Source: Streptomyces sp. ISL-96
Lineage (GTDB): Bacteria; Actinomycetota; Actinomycetes; Streptomycetales; Streptomycetaceae
Assembly (NCBI RefSeq): GCF_018614035.1
Contig: NZ_JAGGPA010000012.1
Span: forward strand, 115,291-179,290
Direction of reading: 5' to 3'
Length of the DNA: 64,000 bases
The translations under genes were made by a program, and so were the position numbers. The notes below the pieces were generated by a model that was given only the letters and a program-made list of their open reading frames with translations, was not told where the DNA came from and did not search any database. The stretch's first letter is position 1; each line of letters begins with the position of its first letter. Positions 51,391 through 61,986 of this stretch are shown here, one piece after another.

Positions 51391-51480
51391 CAGCCCGTCC
51401 GGCGTTTGAGGACCGGGGTCTGGGGCGGAGCCCCAGGGTCGGGAAGGGGCGGGGTGGGGAAAGAAGCCCGCCGCAGGCGC
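51391..51480. repeat. Dispersed repeat between cobN and the chelatase gene
   Basis: Core CAGCCCGTCCGGCGTTTGAG at 51391-51410, then GACCGG, a GGGGCGGAGCCCC stretch and the companion GGGGTGGGGAAAGAAGCCCG near the cobN stop. It is the only sizeable gap within this operon half and might attenuate transcription. Confidence 0.8.
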
Positions 51481-51485
51481 CGCCC

Positions 51486-54400
51486 TCACGCGTCCCCCTC
51501 CAGATCGCCCTCAAGCTCCAGATACGTAGCCCGAAGCCGCTCCAGCGTCTCCGCCTCCGGCTCCGCCCAAAGCCCTCGCTCAGCCGCCTCAAGCAGCCGC
51601 TCCGTAATACCCCGCAGCGCCCAGGGGTTGGACTTCTTCATGAAGTCCCGGTTCTCCTGATCAAAGACGTACTCGGAGCTGAGCTTCTCGTACATCCAGT
51701 CGTCGACGACCCCGGCAGTCGCGTCGTACCCAAAGAGGTAATCCACCGTGGCCGCCATCTCGAACGCACCCTTGTACCCGTGCCTCCGCATCGCCGCCAT
51801 CCACCGCGGATTGACCACCCGAGCCCGGAAAACGCGATGCGTCTCCTCGCCCAGCGTCCGGGTCTTCACCTGGTCAGGCGTCGCACTGTCACCCACATAC
51901 GCCTCAGGCGACGCACCCGTCAGATGCCGCACCATGGCGACCATGCCACCGTGGTACTGGAAGTAGTCATCCGCATCGACGAGATCGTGTTCCCGCGTAT
52001 CGACATTCTTCGCGGCCACAGCGATCCGCCGGAACGCCGTCTCCATGTCCCCGCGCGCGGCCTTCCCCTCCAGCCCCCGCCCATACGCGTAACCGCCCCA
52101 CACCGCGTACACCTCCGCCAGGTCCGCGTCGCTGCGCCAGTTCCGCGCATCGATCAGCGGCAGCAGCCCCGCCCCATAAGCCCCGGGCTTCGAGCCGAAG
52201 ATACGAGCCGTGGCCCGCCGCCGGTCCCCGTGCTCGGCGGTGTCCGCGTCCGCGTGCGCCCGCACGAAATTCCTGTCACCCGGCTCGTCCAGCTCCGCGA
52301 CCGCCCGCACCGCGTCATCAATGAGCCCCACCACATGCGGGAACGCATCCCGGAAGAACCCGGAGATCCGTACCGTCACGTCAATACGCGGCCGCCCCAG
52401 CTCATCCAGCGGCACGATCTCGAACCCCGTGACCCGCCGCGACGCGTCGTCCCACACCGGCCGGCAGCCCAGCAACGCCAGGATCTCCGCGATGTCGTCG
52501 CCCTGGGTGCGCATCGCGGACGTACCCCAGACCGTGAGTCCCACGGACTTCGGATAGTCGCCCGTATCCGTCAGATACCGCGCCACCAGCGAGTCCGCGA
52601 GCGCCTGGCCGACCTCCCACGAAAGCCGCGACGGAATCGCCTTCGGGTCCACCGAGTAGAAGTTGCGCCCGGTCGGCAGCACATTCACCAGGCCACGTGT
52701 CGGCGACCCCGACGGCCCCGCCGGCACATAGCCACCGTCCAGCGCGTGCAGGATGTTGGAGATCTCATCCGTGGTACGCGCGAGCCTCGGCACGACTTCC
52801 TCGCACGCGAACCGCAGCACAGCCACAGCGTCCGGAACCTCGACGCCGACCACTTCACCCACCAGCCCGGCCGCTTCCCTGGCGTCCCAGCGCCGCTCCT
52901 CCATGCCCTCTGCGAGCCGCCGGCACAGCTGCTCCAGCAGGTCCACCGCGTCAGCGCCCGTACGCGCCGGACCCTCCACCAGCGCCGTAAGCCCGTCCGC
53001 GACCTTCACCGGCGCACCGGGCTCGCCCAGCAGCTCCTTCTCGACCAGCCCGAAGTGCTCCGCGAGGCACGCCCGCAGCCCCGGCAGGGCGTTGGCCTTT
53101 CCGCCCCACACCTGTGAGGCCCGCAGCACGGCCAGCACCAGATTGACCCGGGCCTCGGCCTCCGGACCGCCGCCCAGCACATGCAGGCCGTCCCGGATCT
53201 GAACGTCCTTGATCTCGCACAGGTAGCCGTCGATGTGCATGACGAATTCATCGAAGTCGTCATCGGTCGGCTGCTCGTCGAGGTGCAGATCGTGGTGCAG
53301 CTGCGCCGCCGTCACCAGCGTCCAGATCTGCGCCCGCACCGCAGGCGCCTTTGCCGGGTCGAGGTCGCTCACCAGGGCGTACTCGTCCAGCAGCTGCTCA
53401 AGCTTCGCCAGGTCCCCGTACGTGTCCGCACGCGCCATCGGCGGCACCAGGTGATCGACCACCGTCGCGTGCCCGCGCCGCTTGGCCTGCGTGCCCTCGC
53501 CCGGGTCGTTCACGATGAACGGGTAGATCAGCGGCAGCTCACCCAGCACGGCATCGGGCCCACACCCGGCCGAGAGACCGAGCCCCTTCCCCGGCAGCCA
53601 CTCCATCGTCCCGTGCTTGCCCATGTGCACGATCGCGTCGGCACCAAACGAATTCTCCAGCCACCGGTACGCCGCCATGTAGTGGTGCGACGGCGGCATA
53701 TCAGGATCGTGGTAGATCGCGATCGGGTTCTCGCCGAAGCCGCGCGGCGGCTGGATCATCACGACGACGTTCCCGAACTGCAGCGACGCCAGCACGATCT
53801 CGTCGCCGTCGACGTACAGCTGCCCGGGCGCCTCACCCCAGTGCTCCAGCATCCCGTCCCTGAGTCCGGGCTCCAGCTTGTCGAACCACGCCTGGTAGTC
53901 GGCGAGCGGCACCCGAGCAGGGGCAGCCGCGAGCTGCTCCTCGGTCAGCCACTCCACATCATGACCACCGGCGTTGATGAGCCGGTGGATCAGCTCGTCG
54001 CCGTTGTCGGGGTGGCCCTCCACCGCGTACCCCGCGTCGCGCAGGGCATCAAGCACCCGGATCGCGGAAGCAGGCGTATCGAGACCCACCGCGTTGCCCA
54101 CCCGCGAATGCTTCGTCGGGTACGCCGTGAAGACGAGCGCGAGGCGCTTGTCCTTGTTCGGCTTGTGGGCCAGCCTGGCATGCCGTACGGCGATACCGGC
54201 GACCCGCGCGGCACGCTCGGGATCGGCGACGTACACGGGAACGTCACCTTCACCCTGCTCCTTGAAGGAGAAGGGAACGGTGATGAGCCGCCCGTCGAAC
54301 TCGGGAATGGCCACCTGCATCGCCGCGTCCATCGGCGAAAGCGCCGCATCGGACGCGTCCCAGGCAGCGCGCGACGACGTAAGACACAGCCCCTGCAGCA

Positions 54401-55145
54401 CGGGTACGTCGAGGTCCGCGAGCGCACCGATGTCCCACGCCTCGTCGTCACCGCCCGCTGACGCGTCACTGGCGCGCGTGCCGCCCGCCGCGAGGACCGT
54501 CGCGATCAGCGCGTCGGCCTTGCCGAGCTCCTGGTAGAGCTCCGCCTCGGCGCTGCGCAGCGAACCGCAGAAGACCGGAAGGGCGTTGGCGCCCTGCGCC
54601 TCGATCTGGTCGCACAGGACGTCGACGAAGGACGTGTTCCCGGACAGCTCGTGCGCCCGGTAGAACAGCACGCCGACCGTAGGACGACGATCGTCGTACT
54701 GACGCGACCCGTGCACGCCCCACTCGGGCATCTTCTGCGGCTCGGCGAAACCGACACCCGTCAGCAGCACGGTGTCGGACAGGAAGCGCGCCAGCTCGAC
54801 GAGGTTCCCGGGGCCGCCCTCGACGAGATAGCGCAGCGCCTCCGCGACCACACCCGCCGGCACCGAGGACTCGGCCATCAGCTCCGCGTCGGGCACGGTC
54901 TCGCCGCCCAGCAGGACGGTCGGTATTCCCGAGGCCTTCAGGACAGCGAGCCCGTCCTCCCAGGCGCGCTTGCCGCCGAGCAGCCGCACGACGGCGACCG
55001 ACGCGCCCTCGATCAGCGCGGGCAGTTCCGCGGCCGCGTCGATACGGGTCGGGTTGCCGATCCGGTACGGGCCGCCGGAGGCGCGGGCCGCCAGCAGATC
55101 CGTATCGGCGGTGGACAACAACAGCACGGTGTTCTCAGTGCTCAT
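51486..55145 (-). CDS. cobN: Cobaltochelatase large subunit CobN
   Basis: A 1219-residue CobN/ChlH-family protein that binds hydrogenobyrinic acid a,c-diamide and receives cobalt. Marks: [115 protein letters not shown] and the C-terminal [37 protein letters not shown]. Length is normal. Its ATG overlaps the cobQ stop (ATGA). Confidence 0.97.
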   Translation of the reverse strand: MSTENTVLLLSTADTDLLAARASGGPYRIGNPTRIDAAAELPALIEGASVAVVRLLGGKRAWEDGLAVLKASGIPTVLLGGETVPDAELMAESSVPAGVVAEALRYLVEGGPGNLVELARFLSDTVLLTGVGFAEPQKMPEWGVHGSRQYDDRRPTVGVLFYRAHELSGNTSFVDVLCDQIEAQGANALPVFCGSLRSAEAELYQELGKADALIATVLAAGGTRASDASAGGDDEAWDIGALADLDVPVLQGLCLTSSRAAWDASDAALSPMDAAMQVAIPEFDGRLITVPFSFKEQGEGDVPVYVADPERAARVAGIAVRHARLAHKPNKDKRLALVFTAYPTKHSRVGNAVGLDTPASAIRVLDALRDAGYAVEGHPDNGDELIHRLINAGGHDVEWLTEEQLAAAPARVPLADYQAWFDKLEPGLRDGMLEHWGEAPGQLYVDGDEIVLASLQFGNVVVMIQPPRGFGENPIAIYHDPDMPPSHHYMAAYRWLENSFGADAIVHMGKHGTMEWLPGKGLGLSAGCGPDAVLGELPLIYPFIVNDPGEGTQAKRRGHATVVDHLVPPMARADTYGDLAKLEQLLDEYALVSDLDPAKAPAVRAQIWTLVTAAQLHHDLHLDEQPTDDDFDEFVMHIDGYLCEIKDVQIRDGLHVLGGGPEAEARVNLVLAVLRASQVWGGKANALPGLRACLAEHFGLVEKELLGEPGAPVKVADGLTALVEGPARTGADAVDLLEQLCRRLAEGMEERRWDAREAAGLVGEVVGVEVPDAVAVLRFACEEVVPRLARTTDEISNILHALDGGYVPAGPSGSPTRGLVNVLPTGRNFYSVDPKAIPSRLSWEVGQALADSLVARYLTDTGDYPKSVGLTVWGTSAMRTQGDDIAEILALLGCRPVWDDASRRVTGFEIVPLDELGRPRIDVTVRISGFFRDAFPHVVGLIDDAVRAVAELDEPGDRNFVRAHADADTAEHGDRRRATARIFGSKPGAYGAGLLPLIDARNWRSDADLAEVYAVWGGYAYGRGLEGKAARGDMETAFRRIAVAAKNVDTREHDLVDADDYFQYHGGMVAMVRHLTGASPEAYVGDSATPDQVKTRTLGEETHRVFRARVVNPRWMAAMRRHGYKGAFEMAATVDYLFGYDATAGVVDDWMYEKLSSEYVFDQENRDFMKKSNPWALRGITERLLEAAERGLWAEPEAETLERLRATYLELEGDLEGDA

Positions 55146-56662
55146 GCGGGCGCTCCAGGTGCGATGAAGGGAAGTCCTGACGGCGCGCCCGACTCAATGA
55201 GCCGCAGCAGCGCATCCGTATCCGCGTGTTCTTCGATGAGGTCACCGAGGCGGTCGAGCTGCTCCTCGCGCAGCGCCTCGAAGGAGGTGTCCGGTGCCGG
55301 TACGAAGCGGCGCCCCGCCGCAGCCGCGACCTCGCGCAAAAAGGCCCGCCGGAACGCGTCGCTCTCCAGCGACCCGTGCCAGTGAGTCCCCCAGACCGGC
55401 CCCACCCGGCACCCGTCCAAGAACGCCTCGCCCCCCAGCACCTCGGCGACCCCGTGGTGGATCTCGTACCCCTCGACGGGCTCGCCCAGCGCGCTGCCGA
55501 CCGGCCGCGCCAGAGTCTTCTCGACGGCGAACCGGACCCGCACCGGCAGCAGCCCGAGCCCTTCCACCGCCCCCGCCCTCGACTCGACGTCGTCCTCGAT
55601 GCGCTCGCCCAGCAACTGGAAGCCGCCGCAGATGCCCAGCACGGGACGGCCTTCCGCCGCCCGCCGCGCCAGCGCGTCCGCCAGCCCGCGCTCGCGCAGC
55701 CACTCCAGGGCCTTCACGGTCCCGCGTGTCCCCGGCACGATGACGAGATCGGCGTCGACCAGCTCCTCGGCCCGGTCCACGAACCGGACAACGACCCCCG
55801 GTTCGGCGGCGAGCGCGTCCACATCCGTGAAGTTCGACATGAGCGGCACGGCGCACACGGCCACCCGCAGCACGTCGTCCCCGACGGGCGGCGCGACCAC
55901 GGACTCCCGTACGGCGCCCCGCAGCGAGACCCGCAGCCCGTCCTCCTCGTCGATGCCGAGACCGTGCGCGAAGGGCAGCACGCCGTACGTACGCCGCCCC
56001 GTCAGTCCCTCCAGCATGTCGAGTCCGGGCTCAAGGAGCGACACATCACCCCGGAATTTGTTGACCAGATAGCCGGCCACCAACTCCTGGTCCTCCCGGC
56101 TCAGCAGCGCCGTCGTACCGAAGAACGAAGCGAAGACCCCACCCCGGTCGATGTCGCCGACGACGATCACCGGGAACCGGGCCGCTCGCGCGATCCCCAT
56201 GTTCACGATGTCGGTACGCCGCAGATTGATCTCGGCCGGACTGCCCGCCCCCTCACAGATCACGGCGTCATACGTGCCCCGCAACTCCCGCAGACAGTCC
56301 GTCACCGTCCCGAGCAACGCTTCCTGCCGCCCCCCGTGGTAGCCGCGCGCACTCATCTCGCCCACCGGCTTCCCCATCAGCACCACTTGGCTGCTGCGGT
56401 CACTGCCCGGCTTGAGCAGCACGGGATTCATGAGCGCCGTCGGTTCGACCCGCGCGGCCTGCGCCTGCATGGCCTGCGCCCGCCCGATTTCCGCGCCTTC
56501 GCGCGTAACGAACGAATTGAGCGACATGTTCTGCGCCTTGAACGGCGCGACCTTCACACCCTTGCGTACGAGCCACCGGCAGATCCCGGCCGTCACGACG
56601 CTCTTGCCCGCGTCGGACGTGGTCCCCGCGACGAGCAGACCGCCCCCCAATGAACCGCTCAC
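55142..56662 (-). CDS. cobQ: Cobyric acid synthase CobQ
   Basis: A 506-residue glutamine amidotransferase that amidates side chains b, d, e and g of adenosylcobyrinate diamide. Marks: [19 protein letters not shown] (P-loop), [54 protein letters not shown], the glutaminase nucleophile Cys in [12 protein letters not shown] and the His in [10 protein letters not shown]. Start overlaps the cobD stop. Normal length. Confidence 0.97.
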   Translation of the reverse strand: MSGSLGGGLLVAGTTSDAGKSVVTAGICRWLVRKGVKVAPFKAQNMSLNSFVTREGAEIGRAQAMQAQAARVEPTALMNPVLLKPGSDRSSQVVLMGKPVGEMSARGYHGGRQEALLGTVTDCLRELRGTYDAVICEGAGSPAEINLRRTDIVNMGIARAARFPVIVVGDIDRGGVFASFFGTTALLSREDQELVAGYLVNKFRGDVSLLEPGLDMLEGLTGRRTYGVLPFAHGLGIDEEDGLRVSLRGAVRESVVAPPVGDDVLRVAVCAVPLMSNFTDVDALAAEPGVVVRFVDRAEELVDADLVIVPGTRGTVKALEWLRERGLADALARRAAEGRPVLGICGGFQLLGERIEDDVESRAGAVEGLGLLPVRVRFAVEKTLARPVGSALGEPVEGYEIHHGVAEVLGGEAFLDGCRVGPVWGTHWHGSLESDAFRRAFLREVAAAAGRRFVPAPDTSFEALREEQLDRLGDLIEEHADTDALLRLIESGAPSGLPFIAPGAPA

Positions 56663-57642
56663 GCGCGCCCCTTCCCAGTACGTATGTCACTACGTGCGGC
56701 GCGCCGCACCGCCGCGCCGAAAGCCAGCCGCCCCGCCACAGCGGTCGCCAGGGCCAGCACCCCGACGCGCCGCGACAGCCGTGCCGCCCGCTCGATGTCC
56801 GGTACGCCGACGGGCCGCCCGGCGGCGTTGAGCACGGGCCGGTGCTCGACCCGGCCCGCGTAGGAGAGCGTCCCGCCGAGCCGTACGCCGAGCGCGCCCG
56901 CGAAGGAGGCTTCCACGGGGCCCGCGTTGGGGCTCGGGTGCTTGTCCGCATCCGTACGCCAGGCCCGCACCGCACCTTGGGGGTCTCCGCCGGCGACGAC
57001 CGCCAGGGCAGCCGTCAGCCGCGCCCCGGGCCAGCCGGCCACGTCGTCGAGGCGTGCCGAAGCCCAGCCGTAGCGGCGGTATTTGGCTGATTTGTGCCCC
57101 ACCATGGCGTCAAGTGTGTTGATGGCGCGGAAGGCCACGAGCCCCGGCACACCACCCAAAGCGCCCCACACCAGCGCGCCGACCACCGCGTCCGAGGTGT
57201 TCTCGGCGACGGACTCGACGACGGCGCGGGCGATCTGCTGGGCGTCCAGCGCCTGCGGGTCGCGCCCGCACAGGTGGGGGAGGCGTTCGCGGGCGACCTC
57301 GATGTCCCCGGCCTCCAGGGCGCCGCCCACGGCCCGGGCCTCGCGGCCCAGCGACGTACCTCCGACCACGGCCCAGGTAGCGGCGGCGGTCAGGGCGAGC
57401 GCGGCGGCGGGGGAGCGGCGTACGGCACGGGAAGCGAGCGCGGCGGCTCCGGCGGCGCCTCCGGCGCACACCAGGGTGTGCGCCGCGCCCCACCCGCGGT
57501 GGTCACGCCACAGCAGGGACTCGACGGCGCCCGCGGCCCGCCCGAACGCGGCGACCGGATGCCCACGGCGAGGATCACCGAGAACGAGGTCGCCGATCAG
57601 GCCGGCGGTGGCGCCGTACGCGAAGATGCGATCGGCACGCAT
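56659..57642 (-). CDS. cobD: Adenosylcobinamide-phosphate synthase CobD/CbiB
   Basis: A 327-residue integral membrane enzyme that attaches the aminopropanol (phosphate) arm to cobyric acid. Marks: [79 protein letters not shown], and [21 protein letters not shown]. First gene after the cobalamin riboswitch; its stop overlaps the cobQ start. Confidence 0.96.
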   Translation of the reverse strand: MRADRIFAYGATAGLIGDLVLGDPRRGHPVAAFGRAAGAVESLLWRDHRGWGAAHTLVCAGGAAGAAALASRAVRRSPAAALALTAAATWAVVGGTSLGREARAVGGALEAGDIEVARERLPHLCGRDPQALDAQQIARAVVESVAENTSDAVVGALVWGALGGVPGLVAFRAINTLDAMVGHKSAKYRRYGWASARLDDVAGWPGARLTAALAVVAGGDPQGAVRAWRTDADKHPSPNAGPVEASFAGALGVRLGGTLSYAGRVEHRPVLNAAGRPVGVPDIERAARLSRRVGVLALATAVAGRLAFGAAVRRAARSDIRTGKGRA

Positions 57643-57769
57643 GGCTCAGCAGACCGATGCGCCTCGAAGCGAACGCGTCGTACACATAGGGATGTCAGGG
57701 CTGACAGGACTGACTGAACGGCAGCCGGGCATGGCGGTATGTCCTCACTCAGGGTCCGCGCCCTGGTTC

Positions 57770-57925
57770 GACGTGACCGGCGGTGAGAGTTCCTGGCTCC
57801 CGGGGACCTCTTCGTCTTCCCCGGTCACAGTGGCGGGACCGCGCCGGATTCGCACCGGACTTCCTCTCGTGCCGCCGTATTCGGCTCCGGCAGTCCACCA
57901 CGCTCCGCGAACGCCGTCAACTTGC
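57770..57925 (-). ncRNA. Cobalamin riboswitch upstream of cobD
   Basis: Read on the minus strand, the conserved core CCGGTGCGAATCCGGCGCGG, then TCCCGCCACTGTGA (57825-57860), is followed by GGGAGCCAGGAACTCTCACC (B12 box, about 57783-57802). This is the classic order of the AdoCbl riboswitch. Boundaries are estimated. It lies about 130 bases before the cobD start and would switch off the cobD-cobQ-cobN run when adenosylcobalamin is plentiful; a short CAGGG/CCCTG hairpin near 57745-57762 may belong to the expression platform. Confidence 0.9.
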
Positions 57926-57958
57926 CGTTGACCTGCGACGGGAGAGTGTGCTGAGGCA

Positions 57959-58014
57959 CACAGAGACCGCCCCGCCACCGGCTGTCGAGGGCCGGTGGCG
58001 GAGCGGTCTCTGTG
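57959..58014 (-). terminator. Long hairpin terminator after the pit operon
   Basis: A 24-base arm (57959-57982) pairs with 57991-58014 with one mismatch and an eight-base loop. It lies just past the small membrane protein gene and before the riboswitch, isolating the phosphate operon from the cobalamin operon. Confidence 0.88.
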
Positions 58015-58042
58015 ACGGTTTGCCCGGAGTGAGGGCGGCGCG

Positions 58043-58267
58043 TCAGACGACGATCAGATAGATCCCGTACGTCACGGCCGCCGCGCACAGCGCGAAGCAG
58101 GCGTACGCGCCGGTGCGGGCCAGGACGGCGGAGCCGCCGCCCTGCGCGGCGGCGCTCTCCTGCTTGGAGAGGCCGAGGATGCCCAGGGTGAACAGGCCAA
58201 CCAGTGCGACGGTGACCACGAGGCTCACGCCGAATACGGAGCCGAGAGCTGCCCAGTCGATCTTCAT
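58043..58267 (-). CDS. Small membrane protein associated with Pit
   Basis: A 74-residue protein with two transmembrane helices (about residues 8-32 and 47-72) joined by a short polar loop KQESAAAQGGGSAVLARTG. It follows pit by 18 bases on the same strand, and a terminator follows it. The pairing of a pit gene with such a small membrane protein is conserved in Streptomyces as I recall. A role as transporter subunit or regulator is inference. Confidence 0.82.
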   Translation of the reverse strand: MKIDWAALGSVFGVSLVVTVALVGLFTLGILGLSKQESAAAQGGGSAVLARTGAYACFALCAAAVTYGIYLIVV

Positions 58268-58285
58268 ACTGCTGTGTCCCTGTCC

Positions 58286-59539
58286 TTACACCGCGGCCGG
58301 GCTGACCGGCTCGGCGGAGCTGCCGGCCGGGGCCGGGATGGTGGCTTTGAATTCTTCGGCGGCGATGGCACCGGCCGTGGGCGGCACGCTGACGGCGGCC
58401 ATGGCGGTGGTCACGACACCCGCGGGCTCGGCATCCACGTCCACGTCGTTGACGTTGGTGTGGTCGACCACCTGGCGGCGGGAGATGAACCAGATCGCGA
58501 TGCAGGAGCCGATCAGGAAGGCCGCGACGGCCGCGACACCCCAGTCGCCCTGCCTGGTGACGAGCTCCGAGCCTGCGGCGACCAGGCCTGCGGCCGGCAG
58601 CGTCAGACCCCACGCGACGAACATCCGGGTGGCGGTGGACCAGCGAACCACGCCGCCCTTGCGGCCGAGGCCCGCGCCCATCACGGCGCCGGAGCAGGAG
58701 TGCGTGGTCGACAGCGAGAAGCCGAGGTTCGACGAGGACAGGATGACCGCGGCCGCACTGGTCTGGGCGGCGAAGCCCTGCTGCGGCTGGAGGTCGGTGA
58801 GGCCCTTGCCCATGGTGCGGATGATGCGCCAGCCGCCGAGGTAGGTGCCCATCGCGATCGCGAGACCGGCGGAGAGGATGACCCACATCGGGGGGTTCGA
58901 GCCGGGGGACAGGACACCGCCGGCGACGAGCGCCAGCGTGATGATGCCCATGGTCTTCTGAGCGTCGTTGGTGCCGTGGGCCAGGGAGACCAGGCCGGCC
59001 GAGGTGATCTGGCCGGCGCGGTAGCCCTTCTTGGTGGCCTTCGGGTCAGCGTTCCGGCCGATCCGGTACGTCAGGCGCGAGGCGAGGTACGCGGCGAGGC
59101 CGGCGACCAGCGGGGCGGCGATCGCGGGGATGAGCACCTTGGTGACCACGGTGCCGCCGTTGACGCCGCTGATGCCGACCGAGGCGATGGTGGCGCCGAT
59201 CAGTCCGCCCATGAGGGCATGCGAGGAGCTGGACGGCAGACCGATCAGCCAGGTCATGAGGTTCCAGAGGATCGCGCCGACCAGCGCCGCGAAGATGACC
59301 TCTGGAGTGATGCCTGCTTCGGTGACGATGCCGCTGGAGATCGTCTTGGCGACCTCCACCGACAGGAACGCGCCGACCAGGTTGAGCACGGCGGACATGG
59401 CCACCGCCGTCTTGGGCTTCAGAGCACCGGTCGAGATGGTGGTCGCCATCGCGTTCGCGGTGTCGTGGAAACCGTTCGTGAAATCGAACACTAGAGCTGT
59501 CACGATCACAATCGCGAGCAGCAAGGTGATGTGTTCCAT
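58286..59539 (-). CDS. pit: Low-affinity inorganic phosphate transporter Pit
   Basis: A 417-residue PiT family transporter that imports metal phosphate with protons. The two PiT signatures are present: FDFTNGFHDTANAMAT at the N-terminus and SLAHGTNDAQKTMGII in the second half, with PSSSSHALMGGLIGA and STTHSCSGAVMGAG. About ten helices; the last 60 residues (VDHTNVNDVDVDAEPAG onward) form an acidic cytoplasmic tail. A PHO-box-like repeat precedes it, implying PhoP control under phosphate limitation. Confidence 0.95.
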   Translation of the reverse strand: MEHITLLLAIVIVTALVFDFTNGFHDTANAMATTISTGALKPKTAVAMSAVLNLVGAFLSVEVAKTISSGIVTEAGITPEVIFAALVGAILWNLMTWLIGLPSSSSHALMGGLIGATIASVGISGVNGGTVVTKVLIPAIAAPLVAGLAAYLASRLTYRIGRNADPKATKKGYRAGQITSAGLVSLAHGTNDAQKTMGIITLALVAGGVLSPGSNPPMWVILSAGLAIAMGTYLGGWRIIRTMGKGLTDLQPQQGFAAQTSAAAVILSSSNLGFSLSTTHSCSGAVMGAGLGRKGGVVRWSTATRMFVAWGLTLPAAGLVAAGSELVTRQGDWGVAAVAAFLIGSCIAIWFISRRQVVDHTNVNDVDVDAEPAGVVTTAMAAVSVPPTAGAIAAEEFKATIPAPAGSSAEPVSPAAV

Positions 59540-59586
59540 TTACCCAGGCAATCGTTTGACGTCAGTGGCAAGTGGAACGTAGGCAA

Positions 59587-59608
59587 CCTGAGTGAACGGA
59601 AGGTGAAC
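59587..59608 (-). promoter_or_regulatory. PHO box (PhoP binding site) upstream of pit
   Basis: On the minus strand GTTCACC-TTCC-GTTCACT-CAGG gives two direct repeat units of 11 bases that match the Streptomyces PhoP consensus (GTTCACC-type). It lies about 50-70 bases before the pit ATG. Confidence 0.85.
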
Positions 59609-59850
59609 TGGGTCGGGCGGTGTGGTGACCCGAAGAGGCTCGCCGCCATTCCGTTTGTGGCCAGAACGGCAGCGAACCGGGCAATCGGCGGCCCTCTCAG
59701 CCCACGCGAACCCCTTCAGCCGGTCCGTGGACCCGCTGAAGAGATTCTCGTCACTGTCAGAGCGGTGCTCCCCAGGCCAGGGGGAGATCCGTAAATGCCC
59801 CTCGATCTGCGCACCGCACGGTGCGCCGCCCCGGCTGGCAGGATCGCCGC

Positions 59851-60564
59851 ATGGCTGAGCAGATACAGGACGCGACACGAAGCGGTGTGCGGGACGCGAT
59901 CGAACGGGCATGGGACGACCTGGTGGCCACGGCCCGCCGGACAGTGCGCGAAGGGCTGGTGGTCGGCACCTCGGGCAATGTCTCCGTGCGGGTCGGCGAA
60001 CTCGTTCTCGTCACCCCGAGCGGAGTCCCGTACGACCGGCTGCGGCCGGAAGACGCCGTCGCCGTCGACCCCGACGGGAACCAGGTCCTCGGCAAGCTCA
60101 CCCCCACCAGCGAGCTGCCGATGCACCTCGCGGTCTACCGCAGCACCGGCGCCGGCGCGGTGGTCCACACCCACGCCGTACACGCCACCGCCGTCTCCAC
60201 CCTCGTACCCGAGCTGCCCCTCGTGCACTACATGGCCGCGGCCCTCGGCGGCCCCGTCCGCACCGCCCCGTACGCGACGTACGGATCGCAGGAGTTGGCC
60301 GAGAACATGCTCCTGGCCCTGCGCGACCGCTCGGGCTGCCTGTTGCGGAACCACGGCACCGTGACCTACGGAGACACCCTCGACCAGGCCTACGACCGCA
60401 CCGCCCAGCTCGAATGGATGTGCAGGCTCTGGCTCACCGCGAGCTCGGTTCCGGGGCGCGAACCGTCGCTGCTCTCCGACGGTCAGCTGCGCGAAGCACA
60501 GGAGAAACTGCGCGGTTACGGCCAGCGGGGCGCCGGCGAGGCTGACGTCCCGCCACAAAGCTGA
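59851..60564 (+). CDS. Class II aldolase/adducin domain protein
   Basis: A 237-residue zinc-dependent class II aldolase-like protein (L-fuculose/ribulose-phosphate aldolase or epimerase fold). Marks: LVVGTSGNVSVRVGELVLVTPSGVPYDRLRPEDAV, the catalytic Glu in SELPMHLAVYR, zinc His pair in VVHTHAVHATA and the third His in LLRNHGTVTYGDTL. ATG 59851 is preferred to ATG 59821 because conservation begins later. Substrate unknown. The hydrolase gene follows after about 65 bases. Confidence 0.88.
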   Translation: MAEQIQDATRSGVRDAIERAWDDLVATARRTVREGLVVGTSGNVSVRVGELVLVTPSGVPYDRLRPEDAVAVDPDGNQVLGKLTPTSELPMHLAVYRSTGAGAVVHTHAVHATAVSTLVPELPLVHYMAAALGGPVRTAPYATYGSQELAENMLLALRDRSGCLLRNHGTVTYGDTLDQAYDRTAQLEWMCRLWLTASSVPGREPSLLSDGQLREAQEKLRGYGQRGAGEADVPPQS

Positions 60565-60629
60565 TCCCGGCACCAAACGTCCGGCCCCGCCCACTGGCTT
60601 TGCGTCCGGCGGATGCGGACACTGGAGCG

Positions 60630-61757
60630 GTGCGCCCGGCTACAGCGACGGCAGCGGCCGTCACCACACTCATCGGCGTCGGTGCGGCAGCGGTCGCGCT
60701 CGGCCGTTACGCCGGCGACGCCGCGCTCAAGGCATCGGCCGGCCGGCCGCTGCCCGGCGACCCCCGGCTCACCGCGCACGCCACCGCGGCGGGACAGATC
60801 ACCCTCACCCGCTGCCTGGCGTCCCTGCGCCCCGGCATGTACGGCATCGAAGGCCCCGGCGTCCACGCGGTCGTCGGCCCCGTCGTCCAGGACGCGCCGC
60901 ACACGGCCGACACCGTCGTACGCCGCCTGGAACGCGTCAGCCACGGCGCACTCGCCGCCGGCGCCAGGGTGCGGCTCACCCCGCAGCTGTACGTCGGCGA
61001 TCCGCGCACCGCACTCGGCATCGACCACGCCGACGTGGAGGTCCCCGGCGAACTCGGCGCGCTGCCCGCCTGGTTCCTGCCGGGCGTCCGCAGCACCTGG
61101 GTGATCACCGTGCACGGCCTCGGCACCACGCGGGAACACCCCATGAACGTCATGCCCTTCCTGCGCTCCCACCACCTCCCGGTCCTCGGCCTCGCCTACC
61201 GGGGCGACACCGGCGCCCCCAGGCCACCGGACGGCCTCGGCCACCTCGGCGACTCGGAGTGGCGTGACGTGGACGCCGCCATCCGCTACGCCGTCCGCCG
61301 CGGCGCCGAGCGCGTCATCCTGCACGGCTGGTCCACCGGCGGGGCCATGGCCGTGCACGCCGCGACGCACTCCCCGCTCCGCGACCTGATCAGCGGCCTC
61401 GTACTCGACTCCCCGGTCCTCGACTGGGAAGCCACGGTGCGGGCCCTGGCCGTCGCCCGCCGCACCCCGCGCGCACTGCTGCCGCTCGCGGTCAGGGCGG
61501 TCCAGGGCCGCACGGGAGTGCACGGCGACCGCCTGCGCGAAGCGGCCGGGCCCGAAGGGCTGCGCATCCCCACGCTGGTCTTCCACGGCCCCGACGACAC
61601 CGTGGCCCCGTGGCAACCCTCGCGGCAGCTGGCCGAGCTGCGGCCGGACCTGGTCACCCTCCACCCCGTGCCGAACGCCCCGCACGCGGCCATGTGGAAC
61701 GCTTCCCCGGCCACGTACGAAGAGGTCCTGCGCCGCTTCCTGACCCCCTTGATGTAG
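60630..61757 (+). CDS. Membrane-anchored alpha/beta hydrolase
   Basis: A 375-residue alpha/beta hydrolase with an N-terminal hydrophobic segment (VTTLIGVGAAAVALGRYAG) that may anchor it. The core has WVITVHGLGTTREH (oxyanion strand), the nucleophile elbow LHGWSTGGAMA with the Ser, the acid Asp in FHGPDDTVAPW and the His in PNAPHAAMW. It resembles prolyl-oligopeptidase-like or lysophospholipase-like hydrolases; substrate unknown. GTG 60630 is taken as start (MRPATATAAAVT); TTG 60600 is possible. It may be co-transcribed with the aldolase-like gene. Confidence 0.82.
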   Translation: MRPATATAAAVTTLIGVGAAAVALGRYAGDAALKASAGRPLPGDPRLTAHATAAGQITLTRCLASLRPGMYGIEGPGVHAVVGPVVQDAPHTADTVVRRLERVSHGALAAGARVRLTPQLYVGDPRTALGIDHADVEVPGELGALPAWFLPGVRSTWVITVHGLGTTREHPMNVMPFLRSHHLPVLGLAYRGDTGAPRPPDGLGHLGDSEWRDVDAAIRYAVRRGAERVILHGWSTGGAMAVHAATHSPLRDLISGLVLDSPVLDWEATVRALAVARRTPRALLPLAVRAVQGRTGVHGDRLREAAGPEGLRIPTLVFHGPDDTVAPWQPSRQLAELRPDLVTLHPVPNAPHAAMWNASPATYEEVLRRFLTPLM

Positions 61758-61986
61758 CCCAAACCCCCAGCTCTTCCCGGAATGTCCGGCCCGTCCGGTG
61801 GGGAAAAGTTCCGGCCACGGGACGTCCATGAGCGGCAAGTTCGATTCCGTTTGGGCTTTCGGGGCGTCAGCGGCGAGACTGCTCCCCGTGACGTCCCGTA
61901 CTCCGCGCGACTCCAGGCTCCGACTTGTCCGCCCGCGACCCCTCGCCGCCTCCCTCCCCCTGACTTCTCAGGGCGGACGCCAGGCC

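Noticed and set aside
32000..58000. Genomic island or prophage carrying the ectoine and cobalamin genes
   Set aside because: No integrase, tRNA target, direct flanking repeats or change in composition; both gene sets are core Streptomyces functions.
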